Below, piece by piece: positions 38,961-54,453 of a stretch of 64,000 nt of DNA. The DNA lies in contig OZ017801.1 in the NCBI GenBank assembly GCA_963969395.1, positions 5,706,501 to 5,770,500 of the forward strand, read 5' to 3'. Origin of the DNA: Pseudoscleropodium purum (Eukaryota > Streptophyta > Bryopsida > Hypnales > Brachytheciaceae). Both the position numbers and the translations under genes were made by a program. The notes beneath the pieces were generated by a model. The model had not been told where the DNA came from. It did not search any database and worked only from the letters and a program-made list of their open reading frames with translations. The first letter of the stretch is position 1, and each line of letters begins with the position of its first letter.

Positions 38961-39680
38961 GAATGAAATCTTGTTGGATCTTACAATAAGATCTAGTGGT
39001 AGACTACTTCATAACTAGAGGTTTTGATGGCACTAATTGGGAGATTAATAGTGTTTGAAGTTGAGGAAAACGTTTTTTGGTGAGCATCCAAATTCTAGGC
39101 AACTCAAATTTATAGAGTTTTTTTGCACAAGTTCATTCCATTTTCTTGCTTGAAATTTTTCTCTCTTTTTGTGACAAAGTTGGATACAAGTTCAAAAAAA
39201 TTCCAATAGCATTTCAAATTGGAGAACATGTACTAAAAAACTCCAATAGGGAAGTGGCTTCAATAACAGTCTCATACAAAGCCCTTTTTCAATAATTTAT
39301 GGCTTGCACATATAATAATTTTTTCAAAATGTAGATGGTGGAGTTCTAGATTTCAATTAGACCTAGAAAAGAAAAAAAATTGCCCAAAATATCAAACTTT
39401 GGCAAGCTTAATCAATTTATGTCCAAACTGAAGGAAACAATAATTGTACATTGTGGGCTTTGCATAAGGCTTGGTCAAGGTCAACAAAGTCCAATTAATA
39501 TTGAATCACGTACACTAAATCACGTTTTAATTTCTTTTGAAGGTGCTCCTTGCTCTATAAACTATAATTTCAATTAGGATATTTGGTTTTAAATATCAAG
39601 GAAATCAAAATACTTGGTAGTTTTCTCCCATAGCTTCTAAAATGACTTATATAGTGTGAATGAAAATGAATAGACATAAT

Positions 39681-40340
39681 CTTTATACATGTGGGGTGGT
39701 ATGAGATAAAACAATCCATAAGGAATATGTAAATTAGATTTGGTAGGAGCTCAACCACTCATAGTTAAATCAAAAGCATGAACTATACTTGAAGTAAAAT
39801 TTTAAACCTCATTTAGGCATAGTAGAAAAGTTTTTTCAAAAATCTTTGAACTAAAGAAAGTTGTAAAATAAAGTTAAATTTCATATCCAAGAATCCATTT
39901 GAAATTTCAAGTTTGTCATAAAAAGTTATAGACAAATTTTAGAGAAGGTTGGAAGGGACATTTTTTTGGACATTTTCAACCATCCTCTCTTAATTATGCC
40001 CATAGATTCTTTTAGAGGTTCAAAACCACAAACAAATTTTTAGAGATGAAAGTTAGCTTGATTATTCACTTTTTGTAGTTCAACGTTTTTGGAAAAAATT
40101 ATTCTACTATGACAAATGAGGTCTAAAATTCTACTTTAAAGACAATTTCTACATTTTGACAATGAGTTGTCAAGCTCTAATCTTCAAATTATCCCATATT
40201 CTTTTTAAAATTCATGATGGACAATAGATTTGATTATAAAAATAACCTCTCCACCCATCATTCCCATGAACATTAATGAAGCAATTGTTTCCCTTTGCCA
40301 TCAAAAAAAATTTCAAATAGTAGTTTTGTCAAATGACAAA
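39681..40340. repeat. Long-arm inverted repeat, copy 3 (carries the empty insertion point)
   Basis: Left arm begins CTTTATACATGTGGGGTGGT and carries CCTCATTTAGGCATAGTA. The right arm reads GACAATGAGTTGTCAAGCTC at 40155-40175, where copy 1 has its TTAA insertion. Similarity to copy 1 continues through CATGATGGACAATAG to about 40280. Confidence 0.55.
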
Positions 40341-40691
40341 TTTGTAATTAACTCAGTGGATTTTTTGGGTGTTTGAATTTTTTATTTTCGAATGTAGCAG
40401 TTAGGAGTACCTACCCCAATAGGCCAATGGAAACCACAAAGCCATTGCCTCCTTCCCACCACCTATTTGTATATTGTCACAAGTATATGGGTCCAAGAAA
40501 ATGTTAGAAAAACACCTTGGTTTGAATTTGGGCCAAAAGGCTACTCAAGCTCCTTTGGCATTGCAATGCAAATTTAGCTCTAATGTAAATTACCCTACTG
40601 GTGTTGTCCCCCATCCATGAAAAATGACATCTCCTCCTAATTCTTCATAGGCATTCTTAATTGGAAAAATAATTTGGTCACTAAAAAAAAG

Positions 40692-40885
40692 GGGGTGTTT
40701 TAAGTGAATTTTAAAGTATAATCCTAAATATAAGATTATAAGTAATGACTTTTAAGGAGATTTTTAATAAAAATTTACTAGAAACACATATGCTTCTAGT
40801 AAAATTATGTTGAAAATCTACTAAAACATTGTTACTTATAATCTTATATTTAGGATTATACTTTAAAACTCACTTAAAACACCCC
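40692..40885. mobile_element. 194-bp inverted-repeat MITE
   Basis: Ends GGGGTGTTTTAAGTGA on both strands. The arms match for about 60 bp (TATAATCCTAAATATAAGAT on both) and then diverge. Single copy; the flanks (A-run left, T-run right) hide any target duplication. Confidence 0.75.
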
Positions 40886-41019
40886 TTTCTCTTTGTAGAT
40901 AACCAAATAGGATCAAGATTTGTACATTTCCAAAGCTAATTGGAGGGTATTTTGAAGGCTTTTGGTATTGAATTGTCTTTTCTATTGTCAAATTGGGTAG
41001 TTTGGATCGTTGGTTTTGT

Positions 41020-42085
41020 TCCAAATTAGAACCTTTTTGTTGCTCAGTAAGTGGTGTTTTTAGTCACGGTCTCATTTGGAGAATTTAGTGAATGCCTAGT
41101 TGGTGGGATGGTAGTGAATTCCAATTTGGTAGGTGGTAATTGTCGAAATTGGTAGTAAGTCAACTGAATTGTATGAATTGTATGTTGGTTGAGTTAATTG
41201 ATTTTGTGGATTGATGTTTGTATCATTGAGGATCCAAATTGGAAGTAGATTTCAGTAACCATCTCTCTGAGTTGGTAATTGTCATTAGCAAATCTATTAG
41301 AATCCAATTTGGGTTTCATTTTCTTCATCCACTATTGAGTGAAAGTCCACTGTGCGTCCCAATTGGTAAAGCTGTGTATTTCATATTTTTGTGTATGTGT
41401 CTTGTGTATCCAAGTCGGTGTGCGTGACTATGTGCTAATTGTAAGTTAAGTGATGTTGGGTATATTATGGAGATGAAGACGTTGATGTCCTAATTGGGAA
41501 ATTTGAGTGTGAATTTGGAGAAGTGCATGGAGGGTGTGTGCAAAATTATAATGGAGGATGTAGAACCAAGTCAGTGATTAAGTTCTGGGCCAATGAGGGC
41601 CAGTGTAATTAGGCAGGATGATCAAATTGGAGATATTATGCTTTTAGAGCCTAGTTGGAAGTACTTACTGTTAAATCTGTAATGGTGATTTGATCACCCA
41701 ATTTGTAAGTTAATATAAGTATTTGTTTAGCTAAATTGGTGTAGTGTGACTTGTATCATGAGTGATAAATTTGAATGTATGTGGAATTTCTAAAGATGAA
41801 TCCTAATTGTGTGAATGTTATGAGATTACTATGTTATTCTGAATTGTTGATGTGCCTAGTTGGAAATTTATGATTTATCTTTGAAGTGTTGATTGGTCCA
41901 AGTTGAATTTTGAAGCTTGTATGTTTGTTAATTATAAATCCAAGTTGGGTTTGTAGTGTCATTATAATAATATTTTTGGTGATGAAATTCCAAATGGGAT
42001 TAATCTATTAGCATTGATATCCTACTTGATAGTCTTCCTTCAAACAAACTTATTATACTAAAAGGGTAGTTTTCAAATTGGTAAT
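41020..42085. repeat. Tract with a recurring CCAATTGG-like motif
   Basis: Variants of CC(A/T)A(A/G)TTGG(A/T)A recur roughly every 30-60 bp over about 1 kb, for example near 41127, 41233, 41302, 41360, 41488, 41652, 41854, 41892, 41940. The plus strand is G-rich and C-poor. It may be a decayed tandem array, but no fixed unit length is visible. Confidence 0.35.
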
Positions 42086-43306
42086 TATCTTCCTTCAACA
42101 TTCTTATAGTAGGTGGAGTGGCAAAATACTCCTTGTTTTTACATCCAAAAATAATTACAAAAAATATAGTGAGTTTTTCTCTTTATAGTGAATTGCCTAA
42201 AATCACTATGTTGCCCCAAAACATTGTTTGTTGCCAAGCCACTTGTGATTGGTTGGTATGTAATTTGCTTTGCAATAGAATTTTGTTTCATTTGTGTCAA
42301 AAATAAAACAAAACATTGTTTGGTCCTTCAAGGGCTAAGATGTACATACATAAGGGATGTTTTTATGCTATAGTTGTCAAAAATGTTGTAACAAATTGAC
42401 AATTTTATAATTGTGCAACTTTGGTAGTTCTTTGTGAATCATAAGCTTCATGAATTAATGTTTATTTTTTTTAAATTATAAATGTAGGTGTTGTTTTCTA
42501 TATGTTCTTTAAATTTGGTCATTTTTGGAATTTAAAACTTATCAAATAGAATCTTTTTATTGCATTTGACACTTAATAAAATATATAAATGCAATAAGAA
42601 ATCATACTTGCTTTGATAATTTAGTGCAAAAAGTCACTCATCTATACTTGAAGGAAAATAAGACATTTTTTCAATTCAAAGTTTTAAAATTATTTTCTAA
42701 TATTTTTATATAGAATTTAAACATGAAGAAATTTCAAACATCCTTTTTGGCACTTCGAATCTATATCCAAATTTTCAAACAATTTGATGTAAGAGTAATC
42801 TAATAATGTAAGAGAAAGGTGTAAGAAGAATCACATATATAAAATTACATTTGACAAAAATCAATTTAGCAAATTAGAATTTCAATCTACTATGTTTATA
42901 GTATGCTAATAGCAATATTTGATGTTGTTATTATTGCTATTATTGGGTGTTATACAATAGAAGCAAGATTCAACAATCATCAGAGCAAAAGCTATACTAT
43001 AGATAATAGTATTAGAAAAGGCAATGGTGATGATATGTAAAGGTGGAAGAATTGGACACTATAGTTAGAGTTAGCTAGGATCTTCTCATACATAAGGTTA
43101 GTAGTGGTATTTGCATTAGTATGAAAAGTATAAGCTTGAGTAGAAGTCAACATTGTTGCAACAATGTCATCGATGAATAAAAGCCTTGCCAATTCACGTA
43201 TACTAATTGTATCTTTTCCTTTTTGATTTGAGCATGGATAGTGAATGTATTATGTGTAGTTCATCTTCATTCTATAAAAAAATTCTAACCATACCAAACT
43301 TGTAAC

Positions 43307-44547
43307 TTAACACCTAAAGGACTAGCATGCATTTTGGGGTTACATAGCAATTTTGGTTAAGAACTTGTGACTAGAAATTTCCATATTTTTGGCCTAAATT
43401 TAAATAGAAGGTGAAGACAAGGAATATCTTTCATATGCACTAAATTTCATGAAATTTGGAAATATGAGTCAAAAGTTATAGCCTAATATGGTATTTTTTT
43501 TGTAAATGGGCAATCAGGGTTAGATAAAAAAAATCAATTTTTTCAAAAATAAAAATATGAAATTGGTTTTCTAGAGTTATTTATATGTAAAAAGATTTTA
43601 ATCATTCTATTTTGATCAATGACTCAAAAGTCATGAGGATTTTTTTTTGCAAGTAGTTATGAAATTTCTATTCTAACATAAACTTTAGAGTCTTGTATCT
43701 TACTCAATTTTTTTAAATTAAAAAAAAAAAATCATAAAATGTAGATAGTTTATTACAACATTGCAATTGCCCTATATGAAGGTTAGATTCAAATATAAAT
43801 TAAGTAATTTTTGGGATGTCTAAAAATTTGGAATATTGCAATTGAAATGTCCAAAATGTTGCAAAATGTTTTCTTCCATTTAGTCTAAAGTTTTGAATAT
43901 TTCTGAAACCTACATCACACCTTAAGCTTTACATGACAAGTTTCATAAAACAAAACAAACTAGAAGTTGCCAAACACAAAAAATTGGGATGCTAGAATGC
44001 TAAACCTAATAGTAATAATTCTAATTGCCGAACCCCTTTACACACAAAAAGGAAAGTATTTCGTCATTTAGGTGCCGAATCAAACCTTCATGTACGATAT
44101 TTGGATTGGCATTCTTCAATTCCGTAATTAAATTTTGAACAATGAAGTATTTTAAATCATTCTTTACTTCATTCTACTTCCTATTTTTTCCTATATGTTG
44201 TATAATTCCAAATGATCTAAAATTTTTCAAGCATGTAGCCAACTTGTTTAGGAAAAAGAATCCAAAGAAGCATCACCATTTTGGATATTTTTTCATAGAA
44301 AAGTGAGCTTGTGAAGAGCAATTGACCTATTTTTTGCAAGGCAAAAAAAATAATTTTAGTTAATTTGAATGCTTATATCTTGCAATCCTCACTATGGAAA
44401 TTTTTGAAAATTTTAATACATGTTTTCAAACCAGAATACAACAAGATTCTATGGTTACATGTGCCAAAAAAAAATTCAAAGATTTGGCACTTGTACTATA
44501 TTCAAGCGTTTTTGTTGACAACATAGTCATGGAACTTTATGAGTTAA
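43307..44547. mobile_element. TTAA-flanked element, long family, copy 5, with a nested GAAGGT element
   Basis: Starts TTAACACCTAAAGGACTAGC and ends AACTTTATGAGTTAA. Removing the nested 314-bp insertion at 43777-44090 leaves 927 bp, the standard length of the family. The right TTAA directly adjoins the start of the large inverted-repeat structure described at 44548. Confidence 0.78.
43777..44090. mobile_element. GAAGGT element, copy C, nested in a TTAA element
   Basis: 314 bp, starts TGAAGGTTAGATTC and ends in reverse TGAAGGTTTGATTCGGCACC. Sits inside the TTAA element at 43307-44547 and fully explains its extra length. Confidence 0.62.
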
Positions 44548-44691
44548 GATGGAATATTTTCCTCTCCTTTTTATAGTACTGAAAAATTCATTTGAGGTTT
44601 GGATTGACAGTTTTGCATTGGGTCAATTTGTAAAAAAAAAATTCAGCATTGTACTAGGCGGTCCATCAGATTCAACACCTACTTCACATTA

Positions 44692-44991
44692 TAGTAGTTT
44701 GCTCTAAATGTGCTCATGCTCTAAAAGTGATCATGACATGGAGGTATATTTTGCTTTCTTCAATGTACAAGCAATGTACATTTTAGGAGGTGGTTGCTGT
44801 TAGTGACCATTGCATTTCAACTTCAATTTTTTTTAACTATTTCCACAAAGGTCCAAAAAATATGAAACAACTTGGGTTAGATGCCATTTCCATTTTTCTT
44901 CCTCTGAAAATTTGCTGAAAATTGTTGCAAGGAGTTTAGCTTCCCCTAAAGACAATCAGGTCTTAAATGGTCGCTTTAGAGCAGACTACCC
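44692..44991. mobile_element. TA-flanked MITE inside the left arm of a large inverted repeat
   Basis: 300 bp with ends TAGTAGTTTGCTCTAAA and, in reverse, GGGTAGTCTGCTCTAAA, flanked by TA (44690-44691, 44992-44993). The opposite arm of the inverted repeat (near 46729) has a single TA at the corresponding point, so it records the empty site. Related sequence occurs in reverse at about 45520-45810 and again at about 35935-36230. Confidence 0.75.
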
Positions 44992-46849
44992 TACAGTCAC
45001 TTTTCCAGCAAATTTTGCGTCGCAATCAAGCTCATAGTAAAAAAAATTGTACTTTTTGCATTTGTTACTCAATAAATGAAAATATAAAAAAATCAAAAAA
45101 ATAATTTAATGGTTCAGTTATGTGAATTTCAGGCCGGGACACTCACTGCAGCAATGATGCAATTGCCGACTACCCAGTGGCAGTTCTCCATCCGATTTTC
45201 CGAGTAGCCAGTAATACTCAAAATTAAAAAAAGAGAAATTGGTAATCTATGTTTTCCAAAGAATTTCAAATATTTTTCAATTATTATTTTATTAAATGCA
45301 CAGTGCTTAAACCGCCCAACTAACTCCTTGCAACATAGGTGCTAGTGAGTAAATATGCCCCCTCACTCAATCTGGGTATGATTAGGCATTTAAAGGGGGG
45401 GAGTGAATTGATGACCCAATTGATGGACAGAACCCAAACACGCCCTGGCTTCATGGAGGAAGGCCAATTGATTGACTTGATGAGGAGTAAGGTAGGAGGT
45501 CAATAAAACCGACCATTTAAAAGCTAGAACTGATTTTTTAGGAGGTGAATTTCTCTTAAATATTTTTCAGTAAATTTTCCTTGAAACACAAATAGAATTG
45601 ACATCTAACCCAAGTCTTTTCATATTTTTTGGAGCTATGTGAAATTAGCTATGAAGTTTTGAAGCTGAAGTGGCAAAAGGCTCTAACAGCATCCACCTCC
45701 TGAAATGTACACAGTTTGTACATGGTTGAAGGCTAAAAAAAAAGCAACATGTACATGCAATGTACATTTAAGAAGGTGGACGCTTTTAGAACATGTGTGC
45801 TTTTAGAACTCCTCCTACTCTCTTCCTCAAGCTACTCACTACTCACTACTTACTAGCAAGAGGCTTACCTTCTTTAATTTCTTCAGTTCCTATTTGTGGT
45901 GAGAGTAACGTAGGTGTGTCTGTTCACTAAACAATTAAGTAACCACCAGCAGGCCCCGCAAGTACAAATCTCACTGATTCCAGGAATCCAGAGGCCAGAC
46001 TCCCAAAGTCTTGACCTTACATTGCCCTCCCCCTGCTGCTGCTGCTGGTGCTGGTCCTCCTAATTACCTGATTAGTCTGCTGATTAGCGTGCTGATTAGT
46101 AACTTAATTAGTAAGACCCAGCACTAAGCTTACTACTGTAATTACTGGGGCTGGTCCGGTCCGGGCTGGGCTGCTCCTTCGGTTCCTCTTCAGTTCCCCC
46201 AAGTAAGCTTATGTTGCTGCATTGGCTTTTCTGTCGGTAGCTCTTCCTGCCTTTAGCTCTCATTTCCTTGGATTTGTTCAGAGGCTTCAGTTGCAGGCTG
46301 GTCGTAGAGTTATATAGTAGGACAGGACACTTCCTGCCAGTCCTGCAGAAACCAGCATCAGCAATGGGAAGGGGAAATGGCAAACGGAACTGGGGGCTGA
46401 AAGGGCATTTTGAGAAATTGAAATACTGAAAAACTTAGAGTTGCGAAATTTTCTATGGAAAACATAGATTACCATTTTTTTAATTTAATTTTTTTGGTAA
46501 TTTTGAGTATTAATGGCTACTCGGAAAATCGGATGGAGAACTGCCACTGGGCAGTCGGTAATTGCATCATTGCTGCAGTAAGTGTCCCGACCTGAAATTC
46601 ACGTAACTGAACCATTAAATTATTTTTTTGATTTTACGATATTTTCATTTATTGAGTAACAAATGCTAAAAGTACAATATTTTTACATGAGCTTGATTGC
46701 GACACAAAAATTGCTGGAAAACTGGCTGTAATGTGAAGTAGGGTGTTGAATCGGACCCTCTCTTCAATGACATTTCAGAACATCTTGCCAAAGCACAGGT
46801 GGCTTAGAGCATCTGTAGTGCAGGCTTGGCAGAAAAAAAATCTTGTAAT

Positions 46850-46995
46850 GGCAAATGGCAAGGTATTCTACAAGGCCCACACAGTTATGGGATTTTTTTG
46901 GACAAGTTGACCCAATGCTGATGGCAAATGGTGGGACACTTCATGAGGCCTTTACAAATTTGGGTTTTCTTGGACAAATTGATCCAATGCAAAGT
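46850..46995. repeat. Tandem duplication of about 72 bp
   Basis: Two adjacent units, each starting GGCAAATGG and ending with TTGGACAA(G/A)TTGA(C/T)CCAATGC, within the right outer arm of the inverted-repeat structure at 44548-47062. The left arm carries only one unit. Confidence 0.6.
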
Positions 46996-47062
46996 CAGCA
47001 ATCCAAACCTCAAATAAACTTTTCAGCATTATAAAGAGGAGAGAAAAATATCCCACTTTAAA

Positions 47063-48879
47063 AAAAGACTTATCATGCAAACAAGAGAAGGTTAAGTTTA
47101 TTGGCACACATAACAATGTGGGGAAATGTATGCCACAAAAATTAAAAAAATTTGTATTGTGAGCCAAGTTTGGGCCCTTTCATATTTCGACAAATTTTCA
47201 GGGGTTGAGAAGGATAATGATGAGTCTGGGAATAAAGAGAGACCACTATTGATTGCATTGAGAATTTTTTTTTTGATTTGACCTTTTTTTATGTTGTTAC
47301 CATCTTGGAACCTAGGAACATTGCAAGTGCTCTTACATTCAAACTATTTGGCCCTTACTATGATTGTCTTCCAAGCAATCACATTAGGGAAGTTAGAGTG
47401 TACTCAACTCTCTAACAAGCTAATTTGTAAAAGAATCTATTTTTTATTTGAGATTTCTATCATTTATAAGAAAATTCCTACATTCTTGGCCAACTCAAAA
47501 AATTGTAGCAAGGCTACACAATTGAAGTCACCATTGTTGTGAAGACTCAACACTACTTAAGGCATAATTGTTTTGAGTTTTTTTGGTGTCCTTTACACAA
47601 ATGTCATTTCATTCATAACAATTTTAATTCTTTTGTGTGGTTTCCAGGGCAAGCTTGAAAGAGGTTTCTTTCTATATTCAAATATACAAATAAGGGTCTC
47701 CAAAGCCTTTGGAGTTGGAAACAAACGGAGAGCCATAAAATTTGATAATTTTTAGAAGATTACCTTGGTAAAAGTCTTTGTCCCTTTAGAATCAAGAAGA
47801 TTTCAATTTCCATTACCTAATATGCCAATGGCATTAGGCAAAATTTTTTTTTTAATATTTTAACCACTTGAAATTTTACAATCAATCTACTATCATACAT
47901 TTTTTGAAATTATTCTTTCACAATCTCATGGCTGCTTCATGCACATGGGTTAATAATAAGAACGGACTAAACTATTCATCTATTTGTCTTTTTACAAGAG
48001 CCTCAATAAGTCAATTTCAAGAAGTCACATTTGATTTCTTCTCATCCAACAATGTATGTTTGAACTCCAATCGTTGGAGATTTGTGTAAAACCTTCTTGC
48101 AATCTAGGCCCAATTATGCCATATCTCTTGGGATAGTTCTATTGCATCACTATTGTGATGACTCTCATTTTAATCCAATGCAAGACCATATAGTTGAATG
48201 TGCCAAGAATTGTTTTCTTAATCATTTTTTCTCTTTGCATTAAAAATGAAAAATTTGGAATGATTCTTGGTGAAACATAAATAAGAGACTTTCAAACTCA
48301 AAGTACATATATCTAAAAACAACAAGCTAAGAAATTGATACTACCAATATGTACCATAATCCTAAATTTAAGTAAATCAAATGTACAAGAAAGATACATT
48401 GATAGTATTGTTTTCTGTACAGTTAACTTAAGGTTTGAAAAAACTAATTTTGAATACAATATGTTTAATTTTGGAGTACTTGACAAAGATGCATGACTTA
48501 AAGTACATAGTAGAGTGACATTCATATTGTGCAAGATCCATTGTTACATGCCATTCCTAATTTGGATCATTATTGCATATGCTAGATATCTCATAAGCTA
48601 CAAAATAATCACATATTGTAGGCATGTAATGCAATATTTGAGAATGATAAGGTCAAGATGCTAAAGTGACCCCCAAATGGAAGATACTAATTGTCAAATT
48701 ACCAATCCAATGGTGTATGTATTACCGCAGTTTAGTACACAATTCATATTCTACGAGTCGCATATAGTACCATACATGCAATTCCCACATACATTCAAGG
48801 GTTCCGTTCAAGTCAGCCCCCGGGGCCAGCTTTTCAGTGTATTTTCAAAAACTGTGATGTTCCAGGGTTAAATGATTGA
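47063..48879. other. AT-rich spacer downstream of the RabE pair
   Basis: Open frames up to 83 codons (47291-47542) with no recognisable product; no repeat was defined. Confidence 0.4.
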
Positions 48880-49262
48880 AGAGCACAGGACTGCAGGACT
48901 GTCAGCATGTCGCCCTCCAGTTAACGAAAACAGCCGATTCTTACAAGAGACACCTCGAAATTAAGTTTGCAAGCCATCCCATTGCTAAGGCCATTTCCAT
49001 CTCATGTTCTCAGCATCTCATACTAGAGTAAGATAAAAGTGACAACCTCGCACAATGTGGCTACAAAATAAGGAAATGTAGCAAGCATAAATAATCAATG
49101 CAAGGAGTACGTCACTCCACCTAATCTACCGCAACCTCCACTTCAGGTGCGAAGCCCACCTATGCTCGAATAGTGGCTTGAGTTGATATCACAATCCCAC
49201 GGCTTTCGCCCCTCAGCTTCAAAATCACAGTCCTTCACTGAAGAGTCCCTAGTTTTCAGTAT
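48880..49262 (-). other. Probable 3' untranslated region of RabE copy A
   Basis: The stretch just past the TGA keeps the GC-richer base composition of the gene until about 48880, then becomes AT-rich. This suggests a 3' untranslated region of up to about 380 nt. No polyadenylation signal is convincing enough to fix its end. Confidence 0.35.
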
Positions 49263-52611
<3,349 letters not shown>

Positions 52612-53150
52612 GACGCCAGTCGGAACCTCCAAGCCCTTTCCTCTGGTTCCAAATAATCAAATTCCTGCACCAATACCTCACGCTGATATTTAGAAACAAG
52701 AAACATGATCTTAACTTGTACCCCGGAGTACTATTTTAAAAACTAAAAAATATTTGCAACGAAACACTTCAACAAACCTAGGTTTCACTACACAAGGAAA
52801 ATGCGATTAGTAACGACAACAGCCGGTGCGTCATGTCACTCCCACATTCTCTCCGGATCGAAGAAACGCCATCCCCGGGTACAAACTCTCCGATTTTCCC
52901 TCACCTTCCGCTGCTCAATTCACCCGGACTTGAAGAACGAACTACAATCCACGAAATTGGAAACGAAAAGGCAGAGAAATGACCGCCGCCTACTGAAGTC
53001 GCTATGAGAGGGACTCCGTGGACTCCGTTTGGGAGCGGTAGGAGGAATCGGGCGAAGTTACACCGCAAAGACAGAGTCGACCAGGAAAAACATTCCGGGA
53101 AGAAGCGGAAGCTCTGGCCGGAGAGACGAAGACTCCCAGTTTCATTCATC
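52612..53150 (-). promoter_or_regulatory. Predicted 5' leader of RabE copy A with one leader intron
   Basis: Upstream of the ATG a good acceptor (TTGGTGCAG) puts the start of the first coding exon at 52664. A donor (GAAG/GTGAGG) ends a non-coding leader exon at 52906, so the leader intron would be about 52665-52905. The leader exon is GC-richer than its surroundings and runs to roughly 53150. Short blocks match the leader of copy B, including the donor-side GCGGAAGGT and a segment reading CAATCCACGAAATTGGA on the plus strand near 52946. The transcription start is not defined by the sequence. Confidence 0.55.
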
Positions 53151-54453
53151 TATCAAATTTCATACTCCGTATAACTGAAGGGCTGCCAGTGCTGGTAAAG
53201 GAGCTTCATCGATCTATTCTCATCCCTGAACAACGAAGGCAGCTTGGACCTTAAAGAAGAAGATTCCCTGCTTCATGCGTCCACAAGATATCATCACATT
53301 CTTACTGATTCTGGAGATACATCCTCCATTTTTCATCCCCAATGAGCTTCCAAAGTTTCCATCCCTCATGTGGAGATAGGCCAGCGGATGCCCTAGAAAT
53401 GAAACTTACTAGTAACTCAACCAAGATATACGGCTGAATATGCTTTTCGCTTCTACTCACGAATTTTGGCACCCAGAAACTCCGCTGATTATCATATGTG
53501 AGATAGTAGTAACTTGATCCAAAGTTTCATAAATAAATTTCTTTGAAAATAATTAGTCCTAATTGCTCAAAGCAGTAACGACATCCATAATCAACGAAAA
53601 ATCCTACACAACACAAAAAATAAGTTCATACAGGAAATAAGCAACAAAGACGTTCGCTTTTACGACTTGCCACAAGACAATTTTGAGTGAAAACCCGGAA
53701 TCACCGACTTCAAGTTACGTATTCACATGATCCAAGAACCCGACTGAACACCCACAGAACTGCAGAAACCGTCTCATTAAAAATAGAATACCTCTGAACG
53801 GAATAAATTAAAGTGTGGGTACAAATGGCATCGGGACTAGAAAAGATACATGAGCATATCCCATTCTTAAAAGCTGAACTTAAAAACAACAGCAGTAATT
53901 ACAATCCTGCGAGCTTCATTGATTGAGCTCACAATACTTTTACCTTCCCACCCAAAACAACCTTAAAAACAAGGTGGTGATACACAATCGAAGTACTTCA
54001 CAGGGACATGTCGCTGTCAACCACACTCGAGACTGACAAAGGGAGAGCTACGCAAATAGACCTAAAGAGTCAATTAGAGAAAATGATCCCATCGCAGAGA
54101 GCAATGTCTATCTCATGTCTTGACATCTCAGCCACCAATACGACTGATGGAGCCAAAAACAGGGTGCAATGTTGCTTCAAAAAATTGGTAAAAAAAATGC
54201 AGCAAAACGCTTCCAGTGCTGCGCGGCCTCCCAAATGGACTCGAGAAATCGGCACTTTCGGCGGGGGGACCTCCAGCTGCACGACCGGACCCTAGAATCA
54301 ACTCCAGAGCTTGCCAACGGCTGATTGCTGGAACCAGCTCAAAACATAATAGAAATATGTTCGGCCACTCGGAGCTTGCCGATCGCAGACAATCCTCGAC
54401 TCGGATCACATCCAAGAACGTGCCACACAAATGTCCAAACAGAAGCCAGTCGG
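53151..54453 (-). other. Space between the RabE genes: 3' region of B and promoter region of A
   Basis: About 1.3 kb separates copy B's stop codon from the probable leader of copy A. By position it must hold the 3' untranslated region of B (GC-richer, up to about 54000) and the promoter of A. I see no TATA box or repeated motif that I would defend, and no further coding exon. Confidence 0.4.

Larger units (their letters stand above)
44548..47062. mobile_element. 2.5-kb inverted-repeat (foldback) element with GC-richer interior
   Basis: The outer ends match in reverse (GGAATATTTTCCTCTCC against GGGATATTTTTCTCTCC), as do blocks further in: TTTGAGGTTTGGATTG, ATTCAACACC, and a nearly continuous 260-bp arm at 44998-45255 against 46465-46725. 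Between the arms lie about 1.2 kb, of which 45880-46400 is GC-richer and non-repetitive in this window. No recognisable protein is encoded. Superfamily not determined. Confidence 0.6.

Noticed and set aside
46108..46383. 91-codon minus-strand frame inside the inverted-repeat element
   Set aside because: No family recognised; kept only as a possible captured fragment in the findings, not as a gene.
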